Assembly: GCF_022414535.1 (NCBI RefSeq) | Contig: NZ_JADWYM010000028.1 | Span: forward strand, 24,663 to 88,662 | Direction of reading: 5' to 3' | DNA: 64,000 nt | Source: Streptomyces sp. MUM 2J | GTDB taxonomy: Bacteria > Actinomycetota > Actinomycetes > Streptomycetales > Streptomycetaceae | In this document: positions 16,410 through 24,594 of the stretch, piece by piece | How positions within the stretch are numbered: position 1 is the stretch's first letter | Layout: the number at the start of each line of letters is the position of its first letter | Made by a program: the position numbers and the translations under genes | The notes under the pieces: generated by a model | The model's database searches: none | Seen by the model: only the letters and a program-made list of their open reading frames with translations | Told to the model about the DNA's origin: nothing

Positions 16410-17549
16410 ATGTACGCAGCATCGTCCTCCGTGTCCGCCCCGCCTCGTCCGCTGCGACCGCGTCCCGCGGCCACCGGCCCCTACCTCGAACCCGGGCGTC
16501 CCGCGGCCCCGGTCCTCGGTGCCGCTCTCGGCCGGCGTCCCGCCGGGCTCGGTGCCCAACCGCTCAGCGGGAGGCTCGACCTGTCCGGCCCTCAGGGGTC
16601 CCAGCTGCGCGCGGCGATCGCCTCCGTGCACCGCATCTGCCCCGAGTTCACCCCGGTGCAGGTACTGCGCCGCAGTGGACGGTCCGTACTCCTGGTCGGA
16701 ACGACCGGTCGCAGCACGGCTGTGGCGAAGTGCTTACTGGACCACTCCCCCGTGTGGGCGGAGCGCTACCGGCACGAGATAGCGGCTTATCGCACGTTCG
16801 TGCGGCACCGACCCCCGGTGCGGGCACCGCGGCTGGTCGCGGCGGACCCGGACAACTGCGTCCTCGTGGTGGAGCGGATGCCGGGACGGGTGGCAGCTCT
16901 GCAACGGCACCCGGTGGACGCACCGCCGCGGGCGGACATCCGTGCGGCGCTGTCCGCCGTCTGCCGTCTCAACGCCTGGCGGCCCCCGGTGGGCACGTTC
17001 GACGCCCCGCTGGACTACGCGGCGCGCATCTCCCGCTACCACGAACTGGGGCTGCTCACCGACCGGGACCTGGGCGACCTTCAGAAGCTGCTGCACGGCA
17101 TCGCGCACGCGGCGGGCCGCGGCGGCACGGGCCAGTTCTGCCACGGTGACGCCCTGTTGTCGAACATGCTCCTGTCACCGGCCGGTCCCGTGCTGGTGGA
17201 CTGGGAGCACGCGGGCTGGTACCTGCCGGGCTACGACCTCGCGACGCTGTGGTCGGTGCTCGGCGACGCACCCGTCGCCCGCCGGCAGATCAGCCAGCTC
17301 GCGCAGGGGGCCGGCCCGGCGGCGCGGGACGCCTTCCTGGTGAACCTGATGCTCGTCCTCACGCGTGAGATCCGCACGTACGAGACGGCCGTGCAGCGTT
17401 CGATGAACGACACGCCTCCGGCGGCCCCCGGAGCGGGCCCCCAGGGTGCCGCGCCGTCCGGCGAGGAGCAGCGGCTGCTGCTGCGGCGGCTGCACGACGA
17501 CTGCCAGCTGGCCCGCCGGGCCGTGCGGGCGGCGGTCGGAACCCGCTGA
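16410..17549 (+). CDS. Aminoglycoside-phosphotransferase-fold kinase (APH family)
   Basis: This is a 379-residue kinase of the APH/choline kinase fold. The catalytic loop CHGDALLSNMLL (near residue 247) and the metal-binding VDWEHAGWYLPGYDLAT (near 267) are intact, and the VVERMPG hinge is near 153. Substrate is unknown; such Streptomyces proteins are often annotated as resistance enzymes without evidence. The first 50 residues are proline-rich and probably disordered. ATG 16410 follows GAAGGGA at 12 nt. A TTA codon at 16734-16736 (residue 109) suggests bldA-dependent translation. It is divergent from nsdB and ends in an unusual triple repeat followed by a strong terminator. Confidence 0.8.
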   Translation: MYAASSSVSAPPRPLRPRPAATGPYLEPGRPAAPVLGAALGRRPAGLGAQPLSGRLDLSGPQGSQLRAAIASVHRICPEFTPVQVLRRSGRSVLLVGTTGRSTAVAKCLLDHSPVWAERYRHEIAAYRTFVRHRPPVRAPRLVAADPDNCVLVVERMPGRVAALQRHPVDAPPRADIRAALSAVCRLNAWRPPVGTFDAPLDYAARISRYHELGLLTDRDLGDLQKLLHGIAHAAGRGGTGQFCHGDALLSNMLLSPAGPVLVDWEHAGWYLPGYDLATLWSVLGDAPVARRQISQLAQGAGPAARDAFLVNLMLVLTREIRTYETAVQRSMNDTPPAAPGAGPQGAAPSGEEQRLLLRRLHDDCQLARRAVRAAVGTR

Positions 17550-17580
17550 GGGAGAGCTGAGGGAGAGCTGAGGGAGAAGG
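17547..17580 (+). repeat. 11-bp tandem repeat giving stop codons in all three frames
   Basis: TGAGGGAGAGC occurs at 17547 and 17558, and a third unit TGAGGGAGAAG at 17569. The first TGA is the stop codon of the phosphotransferase gene. Because the period is 11, the three TGA triplets fall in three different reading frames. Confidence 0.8.
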
Positions 17581-17618
17581 AGGCCCGCGGTGCCGCTGTG
17601 GAGCGGCACCGCGGGCCT
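17581..17618 (+). terminator. Strong hairpin terminator after the APH-like gene
   Basis: Bases 17581-17597 are perfectly complementary to 17602-17618, giving a 17-bp stem with a GTGG loop, 31 bases after the stop codon. There is no long T-run. It should insulate the amidase gene downstream. Confidence 0.85.
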
Positions 17619-17894
17619 TCGCGTGTCCGCGCCACGGATCACGGGGCACGGGGCACGGGGCCGGGCACTGTCGCCACGGGTCGGGCCGGCCGCGTCCTGC
17701 GGGGAGCGTCTTTGGTGTAGTCCGGTGATGCGCCACCGGGCAACGGGGTGGCGTCGCGAAACTCGCCCCATCCCCTGCTGCCATGGGAAATCGGCCTGTC
17801 GTGGGCGTGATTGACGGAACGTCGGAGAGCCGGTACCGCTGACCGGGTTCGGCCCCGCGGCCCCCGTCACGCCCCACCGTCCCAGGAGGCAGCA

Positions 17895-19862
17895 TTGCGA
17901 GGATCCGCCACCGCCCCCCTGTCCGCGCCCCGTCGCAGACGCACGCGCAGAGCCGTCGGCACGCTCGCGTCGACAGCTCTGCTGCTGCCCCTGCTGGGCG
18001 CCGCACCGGCCCCCGCCACATCCGCCGCGGGCCGTCTCCAGCGTGCGTTCGCCGCCGCCGCCACCGAGTACCACGTGCCGCAGAGCGTCCTGCTCGGCGT
18101 CGCCTACCTCCAGTCCCGGTGGGACGGGCACGGGGGCGCGCCGAGCGTCACCGGCGGGTACGGCCCGATGCACCTGACGGACGCCCGCACCGCGCTCCGC
18201 TCGGCGTCGCACCACGGCGAGGGCACCGAGGACGCGCGGGGCGACGCGGCACGCCCCGCACCGGCCCCGGCGGCCCGGGTCCCCGGGCCGGCCGGCCTCC
18301 CGGCCCGGCTGCGGACCCTGCCGAGAGCCGCCAGGCTGACCGGGATCGCGGCCGCCGAGCTCCGCACGGACGAGGCCGCGAACATCGCGGGCGGGGCGGC
18401 CCTGCTGGCCGCGGCGCAGCGCGCACTGGGCGAACCGCTGAGCGACGACCCGGCGCAGTGGTACGGGGCGGTGGCACGTTTCTCCGGCGCCGACGACAGT
18501 GCCACGGCCGCCGTGTACGCGAACGACGTGTTCGAGGTGGTGCGCACCGGTGAGGCGCGTGTCACGGACGAGGGGCAGCGGGTGGTCCTGGCCGCCAGGC
18601 CGGACCTGGTGCCCGACACGGCCCAGCTGGGACGCACGGGCCTGGGGGCCTCCTCGTCGGCGGGCACCGAGTGCCCGGCGTCGGTGGCGTGCGAGTGGGT
18701 TCCGGCTCCGTACGAGGAGTTCGGGGGCGACGACTACGGCAACCACGACCTCGGCGACCGTCCGGCCTCGCAGAGCATCAGGTACATCGTCGTCCACGAC
18801 ACGGAGGGTCGCTGGGACGGCGTCCTCGGTCTGGTGCAGGACCCGACGTACGTCTCCTGGAACTACACGCTGCGCTCCACCGACGGGCACGTGGCCCAGC
18901 ACGTGAGGGCGAAGGACGTGGCCTGGCACGCGGGCAACTGGTACGTCAACGCCAAGTCGATCGGCCTGGAGCACGAGGGATTCCTCGCGGATCCGGACTC
19001 CTGGTACACGGAGGCGATGTACCGCTCGTCGGCGCGGCTGGTGACGTACCTCGCGGCGCGGTACGGCATCCCGCTCGACCGGCAGCACATCCTGGGCCAC
19101 GACACCGTGCCCGGCCCGACCGCCGGCACGGTCCCGGGCATGCACACCGATCCGGGCCCGTACTGGGACTGGCGGCACTACTTCGAGCTGCTGGGTCACC
19201 CGCTGCAGCGCACGGGGGCACGCGACGGCGCCGGCCTGGTGACGATCCTCCCCGAGTACGCGGCGAACCGGCCGGTGTACACGGGCTGCACCGCGGGCGG
19301 GGGGACCTGCCCCGCGCACGGTTCGAGCGAGGTGCGCCTGTACTCGGACCACGACGAACACTCCGCCCTGATCGAGGACATCGGTCTCGGCACCACGCCG
19401 ACGACGGGCGTGAACGACCTGTCCTCGCGGGTCTCGACGGGCCAGCGATTCGCGGTGGCGGACCGCTGGGGCGACTGGACGGCGATCTGGTACCTGGGGC
19501 AGGAGGCCTGGTTCCGCAACCCCGCGGAGCAGCCGACGGCGGTGCCCTCGACGGGCCGGATCGTGACGCCGAAGGCAGGCACCGCGAGCGTCCCGGTGTA
19601 CGGCCGGGCCTATCCGGAGGCCTCGGCATACCCGGCGGGGGTGCCCGCGCAGCCGCTGTCCCCACTGCCGTACAGGCTGCTCGCGGGGCAGAGGTACGCG
19701 GTCGGTGACGAGGTACCCGGCGAGTACTACTACGCGGTCACCTTCACCACCGGCTCGCACCGGGTGGTGGTGGGCGAGGACCTCTACTACGAGATCCAGT
19801 TCGGACGCCGCGTCGCGTTCGTGCGCGCGGCCGACGTGCAGGTGATGCCGTCGGCCGGGTGA
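17895..19862 (+). CDS. Secreted N-acetylmuramoyl-L-alanine amidase with lytic-transglycosylase-like N-terminal domain
   Basis: The 655-residue exported cell-wall hydrolase starts at TTG 17895, five bases after AGGAGG. This start puts an Arg-rich n-region, the hydrophobic VGTLASTALLLPLLGA and an Ala-rich cleavage region at the N-terminus as a signal peptide. Residues about 40-200 resemble a lysozyme-like domain (EYHVPQSVLLGVAYLQSRWD, GGYGPMHL). An amidase_2 domain spans about 265-440, with zinc-ligand and active-site motifs YIVVHDTEG, WHAGNWYVN, IGLEHEG and HILGHDTVPG. A C-terminal SH3-like or beta-rich region follows. It should cut the bond between muramic acid and the stem peptide. The gene stands alone behind a strong terminator. 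Confidence 0.9.
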   Translation: MRGSATAPLSAPRRRRTRRAVGTLASTALLLPLLGAAPAPATSAAGRLQRAFAAAATEYHVPQSVLLGVAYLQSRWDGHGGAPSVTGGYGPMHLTDARTALRSASHHGEGTEDARGDAARPAPAPAARVPGPAGLPARLRTLPRAARLTGIAAAELRTDEAANIAGGAALLAAAQRALGEPLSDDPAQWYGAVARFSGADDSATAAVYANDVFEVVRTGEARVTDEGQRVVLAARPDLVPDTAQLGRTGLGASSSAGTECPASVACEWVPAPYEEFGGDDYGNHDLGDRPASQSIRYIVVHDTEGRWDGVLGLVQDPTYVSWNYTLRSTDGHVAQHVRAKDVAWHAGNWYVNAKSIGLEHEGFLADPDSWYTEAMYRSSARLVTYLAARYGIPLDRQHILGHDTVPGPTAGTVPGMHTDPGPYWDWRHYFELLGHPLQRTGARDGAGLVTILPEYAANRPVYTGCTAGGGTCPAHGSSEVRLYSDHDEHSALIEDIGLGTTPTTGVNDLSSRVSTGQRFAVADRWGDWTAIWYLGQEAWFRNPAEQPTAVPSTGRIVTPKAGTASVPVYGRAYPEASAYPAGVPAQPLSPLPYRLLAGQRYAVGDEVPGEYYYAVTFTTGSHRVVVGEDLYYEIQFGRRVAFVRAADVQVMPSAG

Positions 19863-19881
19863 CGAGGGCGGGGCGCGGGCC

Positions 19882-20379
19882 TCAGCCCTGCTGGAACAGT
19901 TCCGCGGGCAGCGGCTTCAGCAGGGCGTACAGGTCGTCGGTGATGGGCCGGTCCCAGGCGGCGATGGTGACCTGGACGTTGTCGCTGCGGTCGAACTGGA
20001 CGCAGGAGATACGGGACTCCGACAGCTTCAGCCGGCGCACGATGAGGAGGTTGTCGCCCTGCATGACCGGCACGTCCTCGGCGCCGACCACGGTCACCTC
20101 CTCGTCGTTCTCCAGCGCCAGCAGGAGCTGGGCCACCTCGAAGGGGATCTCCCCGTCGGCGATCTCGCGGGCGGGGGAGCCCTCGGGGAGGTTGCCGATG
20201 ATCATCGCGGGGCCGCGGCCGCCGAAGAGGTCGTAGCGCAGGAAGACGCCCTGGCAGCTGCCGTCGGGCGCGGGCAGCAGTCCGGCGCCGAGATTGCCGG
20301 GCCAGTCGCCCGGGTCCATGGCCAGTACGTCGAAGTCGGGCCCTGCGGGAGTGGCGCTGCGGCGGCGGAGGAACGACAT
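19882..20379 (-). CDS. Conserved hypothetical protein
   Basis: This 165-residue protein begins MSFLRRRSATPAGPDFDVLA. It has no signal peptide or membrane segment and is acidic in the middle (LLLALENDEEVTVVGAEDVP). Its codon use is normal for the genome (G or C at third positions). I recognise it as a Streptomyces conserved type but not as a named family. It is convergent with the amidase gene, 19 bp away. No function is assigned. Confidence 0.7.
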   Translation of the reverse strand: MSFLRRRSATPAGPDFDVLAMDPGDWPGNLGAGLLPAPDGSCQGVFLRYDLFGGRGPAMIIGNLPEGSPAREIADGEIPFEVAQLLLALENDEEVTVVGAEDVPVMQGDNLLIVRRLKLSESRISCVQFDRSDNVQVTIAAWDRPITDDLYALLKPLPAELFQQG

Positions 20380-20698
20380 GCCGCCATGGTACGTGTCCCG
20401 GTCCCGTCCGTGCCGCGCGGGCGAGGCCGTGATCACCGCCCCTCGCGTCCGTCGGCGCAGGCTCGGGCCGTGTTGTGGTGCGGGGCGTGACACCGGGCAT
20501 CCCGGGCGCGATCGCCGCAGGAGGGGCCGCACCGCTCCTGCCGCGGGTGCTCCCTGAGGCAGCGGCGGACGCAGCGGGGGCCCGGCGGGGCGGCAACCCG
20601 GCTCCTCCGGGGCGGCACCCGCGCGGGCGCCGCCCCGACGGTCCCGGTGACCCACGCCTGCGGTGACGGCTCCCCGCGCGCCCGGCCGGCCCGGCGGG
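20380..20698. other. Non-coding gap
   Basis: This 319-bp stretch lies between the hypothetical gene and the DUF397 gene. Overlapping open frames exist on both strands but have Arg/Pro/Gly-rich shadow composition and no ribosome binding site. I see no gene or clear structure here. Confidence 0.5.
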
Positions 20699-20941
20699 TC
20701 ACGTCAGGTCGAACTCGCCCTCACGGGCACCCGACACGAACGCACCCCACTCGGCCGGCGTGAAGATCAGGGAAGGGCCCTCCGGGCGGCCGCTGTTGCG
20801 CATCGCGATGAAACCCTCGACAAAGGCGATCTGGACATCCCCCAGCCCTCGGCTGCTGGACTGCCATTCGGCGTTGCTCAGATCCAGTTCCGGCTTGTCC
20901 CAGCCCATGACCAACTGCTGCTGGGTGGTGCTCTCGGCCAC
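20699..20941 (-). CDS. DUF397 protein
   Basis: The 80-residue protein carries the DUF397 signatures: WQSSS, a central VEGFIAMRNSGRPEGPSLIF and the ending PAEWGAFVSGAREGEFDLT. GTG 20941 has GGGAGGAG 7 nt upstream, so the longer upstream frame is not used. DUF397 proteins usually pair with an XRE-type regulator gene (BldB/WhiJ-like systems) in Streptomyces development, but no such regulator is adjacent here. It is therefore an orphan copy. Confidence 0.88.
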   Translation of the reverse strand: MAESTTQQQLVMGWDKPELDLSNAEWQSSSRGLGDVQIAFVEGFIAMRNSGRPEGPSLIFTPAEWGAFVSGAREGEFDLT

Positions 20942-20978
20942 GTCCGTGCTCCTCCCGAATCCGTCGTCCGCGGCCAGA

Positions 20979-21224
20979 CTAGCGATCGCGTCCCACCGCC
21001 GACAGGCCACATGAGGTGGACGCTCCGTGGCCGGACCCCGGCGCCCGGCGCCCCTGACCGCCGCCGCTCCCCTCACCGAGGAAGGCCAGCACGCGCCGCA
21101 CGAACCCCTCGGCGTCGTCGAGCCACGGACAGTGCCCGGCGCCGGGCTGGACGACGAGGGGCGCGCCGTCGCCGCGGACGTGGTGGGCGAGCTCGGTTCC
21201 GTCGGGTGCGGTCAGGAGCGGCAT
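20979..21224 (-). pseudogene. Alpha/beta hydrolase remnant with large internal deletion
   Basis: The 81-residue frame opens with MPLLTAPDGTELAHHVRGDG, a typical N-terminal strand of proline-iminopeptidase-like hydrolases. At about residue 25 (near 21150) it jumps to QPGAGHCPWLDDAEGFVRRV, the typical catalytic-His C-terminus of the same family. About 200 residues, including the nucleophile elbow and lid, are missing, and the join is in frame. It cannot be an active hydrolase. The ribosome binding site region is weak. Confidence 0.75.
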
Positions 21225-21355
21225 GAGCCGATCATCATGGCAACCGGCGGCAGGTCACAACGGATTTCCCGCGGCCGGTGGTGGGACACGGCGAGAAAGT
21301 GCAGGCGGACCCCTTGCGATCGTCCCGGCGGACTGGATTACTGATCCCGAGAACT

Positions 21356-21373
21356 CGACCGAATGATCGGTCG
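21356..21373. promoter_or_regulatory. 18-bp palindromic operator upstream of paaK
   Basis: CGACCGAATGATCGGTCG has perfect 7-bp arms around ATGA. The core is ACCG-N6-CGGT, the geometry of TetR-family PaaR sites in actinobacteria as I recall them. It lies 35 bp before the paaK start, in the promoter zone. No tetR gene is in the neighbourhood. Confidence 0.6.
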
Positions 21374-21408
21374 CCCGGATTGGCGTGGTTGGTGAGGGAG
21401 ACGTCCCC

Positions 21409-22710
21409 ATGACGGAAGCGACGACGGACGTGCTGGACGAGGGGGAACGGCTGGGCGTCAAGGCGCTGCGGGAGCTGCAGCTGGAGCGGCTGCGCGCGTC
21501 GCTGCGGCACGCCTACACGCATGTCCCGTTCTACCGGGAGTCCTTCGACAAGGCCGGCGTGCGCCCCGAGGACTGCCGTTCCCTGGACGACCTGGCCCGG
21601 TTCCCGTTCACCACGAAGGCGGACCTGCGCGAGAACTACCCGTACGGCATGTTCGCCGTGCCGCGGGAGCGCATCCGGCGCATCCACGCCTCCAGCGGCA
21701 CCACGGGACGCCCGACCGTCGTGGGGTACACCGACGCCGACCTGTCGATGTGGGCCGACATGGTGGCGCGCTCGATCCGGGCGGCGGGGGGCCGCCCCGG
21801 TGACACGGTGCACGTGGCCTACGGATACGGCCTGTTCACCGGGGGGCTCGGAGCGCACTACGGCGCCGAGCGCCTGGGCTGCACGGTCGTCCCCGCCTCC
21901 GGCGGCATGACCGCCCGGCAGGTGCAGCTGATCCAGGACCTCGGGCCGCGGATCATCATGGTGACGCCGTCGTACATGCTGACCCTCCTGGACGAGTTCG
22001 AACGCCAGGGCGTCGATCCGCGCGGCACGTCCCTGGAGGTGGGGATCTTCGGCGCGGAGCCCTGGACGGAGGAGATGCGCCGCGAGATCGAGGAGCGGTT
22101 CGGCATCGACGCGGTGGACATCTACGGCCTGTCGGAGGTGATCGGGCCGGGGGTCGCCCAGGAATGCGCCGAGACCAAGGACGGCCTCCATGTCTGGGAG
22201 GACCACTTCTTCCCGGAGATCGTCGACCCGATCACCGGTGAGGTGCTGCCCGAGGGCGAGGAGGGCGAGCTGGTGTTCACCTCGCTGACCAAGGAGGCCA
22301 TGCCCGTGATCCGCTACCGGACGCGGGACTTGACCAGGCTGCTGCCGGGCACGGCCCGCTCCTTCCGGCGGATTCAGAAGATCACCGGCCGCAGCGACGA
22401 CATGGTGATCCTGCGCGGGGTGAACCTCTTCCCGACACAGGTCGAGGAGATCGTCCTGCGCACGGCGGGTGTGGCTCCGCATTTCCAGCTGCGCCTGACC
22501 CGGGAGGGCCGCCTCGACGCCCTCACCGTGCGCGCCGAGGCACGTCCCGACGCCGCACCCGGGGTGCGCGACGAGGCCGCCCGGTCCATCGCGGCCGCCG
22601 TGAAGGACGGCGTCGGCGTCTCGGTGGCCGTGGAGATCGTCGAACCGGAGTCGCTGGAGCGCTCGGTGGGCAAGATCCGGCGCATCGTCGACCTGCGCCC
22701 CCGGGACTGA
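21409..22710 (+). CDS. paaK: Phenylacetate-CoA ligase
   Basis: This 433-residue AMP-forming ligase makes phenylacetyl-CoA from phenylacetate, ATP and CoA, the entry step of the aerobic phenylacetate pathway. Diagnostic motifs are HVPFYRESFDKAGV at the N-terminus, the ATP loop SSGTTGRPTVVGYT (near 98), YGYGLFTGGLGAHYGAE, IFGAEPWTEEMR, DIYGLSEVIGPGVAQEC and GRSDDMVILRGVNLFPTQVE. Length is normal for PaaK. ATG 21409 has GGGAG about 8 nt upstream. No other paa gene is adjacent; the palindrome at 21356 is probably its operator. Confidence 0.93.
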   Translation: MTEATTDVLDEGERLGVKALRELQLERLRASLRHAYTHVPFYRESFDKAGVRPEDCRSLDDLARFPFTTKADLRENYPYGMFAVPRERIRRIHASSGTTGRPTVVGYTDADLSMWADMVARSIRAAGGRPGDTVHVAYGYGLFTGGLGAHYGAERLGCTVVPASGGMTARQVQLIQDLGPRIIMVTPSYMLTLLDEFERQGVDPRGTSLEVGIFGAEPWTEEMRREIEERFGIDAVDIYGLSEVIGPGVAQECAETKDGLHVWEDHFFPEIVDPITGEVLPEGEEGELVFTSLTKEAMPVIRYRTRDLTRLLPGTARSFRRIQKITGRSDDMVILRGVNLFPTQVEEIVLRTAGVAPHFQLRLTREGRLDALTVRAEARPDAAPGVRDEAARSIAAAVKDGVGVSVAVEIVEPESLERSVGKIRRIVDLRPRD

Positions 22711-22731
22711 CCGCGGGGGCGGGGCCGGGGT

Positions 22732-24249
22732 TCAGGCCGCTGGTGCCGGCGGCACCGATCCGAGCCGTTCCCGGAGCTCGCGCTTGAGGATCTTGCCGCT
22801 GGCGTTGCGCGGCAGCGCGTCGACGAACACGACCCGTTTCGGTGTCTTGAAGGGGGCGAGCCTGTCCCGGGCGTGGGCCATGAGCTCCGCCTCGGTGACC
22901 TGGCCGCGTGGAACGACGACGGCGGTCACCGCCTCGATCCACTTCTCGTCGGGCAGCCCGATCACCGCGGCCTCAGCGACCCCCTGGTGTGTGTACAGGG
23001 CGTCCTCGACCTGGCGTGAGGCCACCAGCACACCACCGGAGTTGATGACGTCCTTCAGCCGGTCGACGATCGTGAAGCAGCCGTCGGCGTCACGCACCGC
23101 GAGATCGCCCGAGTGGAACCAGCCGCCGCGGAACGCCTCGGCCGTCTCCTGCGGCTTGTCCCAGTAGCCCTCGCACAACTGCGGTGAGCGGTAGACGACT
23201 TCACCCGGGGTGCCGTCGGGCACGTCCCGGCCGTCCTCGTCGACGAGCCGGGCGTCCACGAACAGCACCGGGCGCCCGCAGGAGCCCAACCGGCCCTCGT
23301 GCTCGTCGGGGCCGAGGACGGTGGCGAGCGGGCCGATCTCGCTCTGGCCGAAGCAGTTGTAGAAGGCGAGCCGCGGCAGTCGGGCACGCAGCCGCTGAAG
23401 GACCGGCACCGGCATGACGGAGGCGCCGTAGTACGCCTTGCGCAGTCCGCTCAGGTCGCGGGTGGTGAAGTCGGAACGGCCGGCCAGGCCGACCCACACC
23501 GTGGGCGGGGCGAACAGGCTGTCCGCACGGCCGGATTCGATCAGGTCGAACAGACGGTCGCCGTCGGGTGCGTCCAGGATGATGTGGGTGGCGCCGACCG
23601 CCAGGCCGGGCAGCAGGAAGACGTGCATCTGGGCCGAGTGGTACAGCGGCAGCGCGTGCACCGGACGGTCCCCGGCGCTCAGGTCCAGGGCGGTGATGGC
23701 GCTGAGGTAGGCGTGGACGAGGGCGCGGTGGGTCATCATCGCGCCCTTGGGCAGCGCGGTCGTGCCCGAGGTGTACAGCAGTTGCACGAGGTCCTCGCCG
23801 CGCGGTTCGGGCCCGTCGTACGGCGCCGCCGATGCCAGTGCGTCCAGCAGTGAGCCCTCGGCGTCGCGCAACGGCAGGATGCGTACGCCGTCCGGCAGGC
23901 GGTCCGCGAGGTCCGGGTCCGCCAGCACCAGCGAGCTGCCCGACTGGCCGATGATGTACGCGAGGTCGTCGCCGGTCAGGTTCTGGTTGACGGGGACGTG
24001 CACCAGGCCGGCGCGGGCGCAGGCGAGGAAGGCGACGAGGTAGGCGTCGGAGTTGTGGCCGTAGGTCCCGACCCGGTCCCCCCGGGCGAGGCCCTCGCCG
24101 AGCAGGACGGCCGCGGCGCGGGAGACCGCGTCGTCGAGTTCCTGGTAGGTCCAGGTGCGGTCGCCGTACTCGACGGCGACGCGCGCGGGGGTCCGGCGGG
24201 CGCTGCGGCGCAGCACCCCGTCGACGGTGCTGCCGTGTCCGGGCATCAT
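22732..24249 (-). CDS. Long-chain fatty acyl-CoA synthetase / AMP-dependent ligase
   Basis: The 505-residue acyl-CoA ligase carries YTSGTTALPKGAMMTH (near 162), the LPLYHSAQMHVFL region, FGQSEIGPLAT, GWFHSGDLAVRD and the hinge/Lys region DRLKDVINSGGVLVAS with a final NASGKILKRELR. These are the full set of class I adenylating motifs. It lacks the FAAL signature seen in the enzyme at 8457, so it should make acyl-CoA. Start ATG 24249 (two Met in tandem) with GAGGA 10 nt upstream. It is convergent with paaK, 21 bp apart. The substrate is unknown. Confidence 0.9.
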   Translation of the reverse strand: MMPGHGSTVDGVLRRSARRTPARVAVEYGDRTWTYQELDDAVSRAAAVLLGEGLARGDRVGTYGHNSDAYLVAFLACARAGLVHVPVNQNLTGDDLAYIIGQSGSSLVLADPDLADRLPDGVRILPLRDAEGSLLDALASAAPYDGPEPRGEDLVQLLYTSGTTALPKGAMMTHRALVHAYLSAITALDLSAGDRPVHALPLYHSAQMHVFLLPGLAVGATHIILDAPDGDRLFDLIESGRADSLFAPPTVWVGLAGRSDFTTRDLSGLRKAYYGASVMPVPVLQRLRARLPRLAFYNCFGQSEIGPLATVLGPDEHEGRLGSCGRPVLFVDARLVDEDGRDVPDGTPGEVVYRSPQLCEGYWDKPQETAEAFRGGWFHSGDLAVRDADGCFTIVDRLKDVINSGGVLVASRQVEDALYTHQGVAEAAVIGLPDEKWIEAVTAVVVPRGQVTEAELMAHARDRLAPFKTPKRVVFVDALPRNASGKILKRELRERLGSVPPAPAA

Positions 24250-24594
24250 GCTGTGTGATCCTCGGCCTGCGGCCGCCCGGTGGTCAAGTCGTGTGCGCGG
24301 TCCGGGGGACATCCCGTCCCGGGGTGGCGCGGTCGGGGCGGGAGGGCGGGCGGTACGCCTCCGCCCCTGTGAAGTCGCCGGTCAAGGGGCTGGTGCGACC
24401 GCCTCTCGGAGCGCTGGTCGTGGCGCAGTGCGGCAGGGACGATCAACGCGGCCCTCCCCGGCGGGCTTGAGTTCCGTCCTGTCGTGGGCACCGGCCCCTC
24501 GTCCCTCACCCGGCCCATCGGCGTGGCCGACCCGCTCTCGGGGCCGAGAGCGCGGGTTCGGCGGATTCCGTTGCCGGGCACGAGGTGTACCACC
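24250..24594. other. Non-coding divergent promoter region
   Basis: This 345-bp gap lies between the acyl-CoA synthetase (minus) and the macro-domain gene (plus). An in-frame upstream extension of the macro gene is possible but lacks a ribosome binding site. No strong palindrome or repeat was seen. Confidence 0.5.

Noticed and set aside
17175..19760. An 861-codon minus frame opposite the amidase gene
   Set aside because: The plus strand shows a signal peptide and amidase motifs behind AGGAGG. The minus frame has none.
24484..24594. Longer N-terminus for the macro-domain gene
   Set aside because: The ATG at 24595 has GAGGTG at good spacing, while the upstream codons have no ribosome binding site and shadow-like composition.
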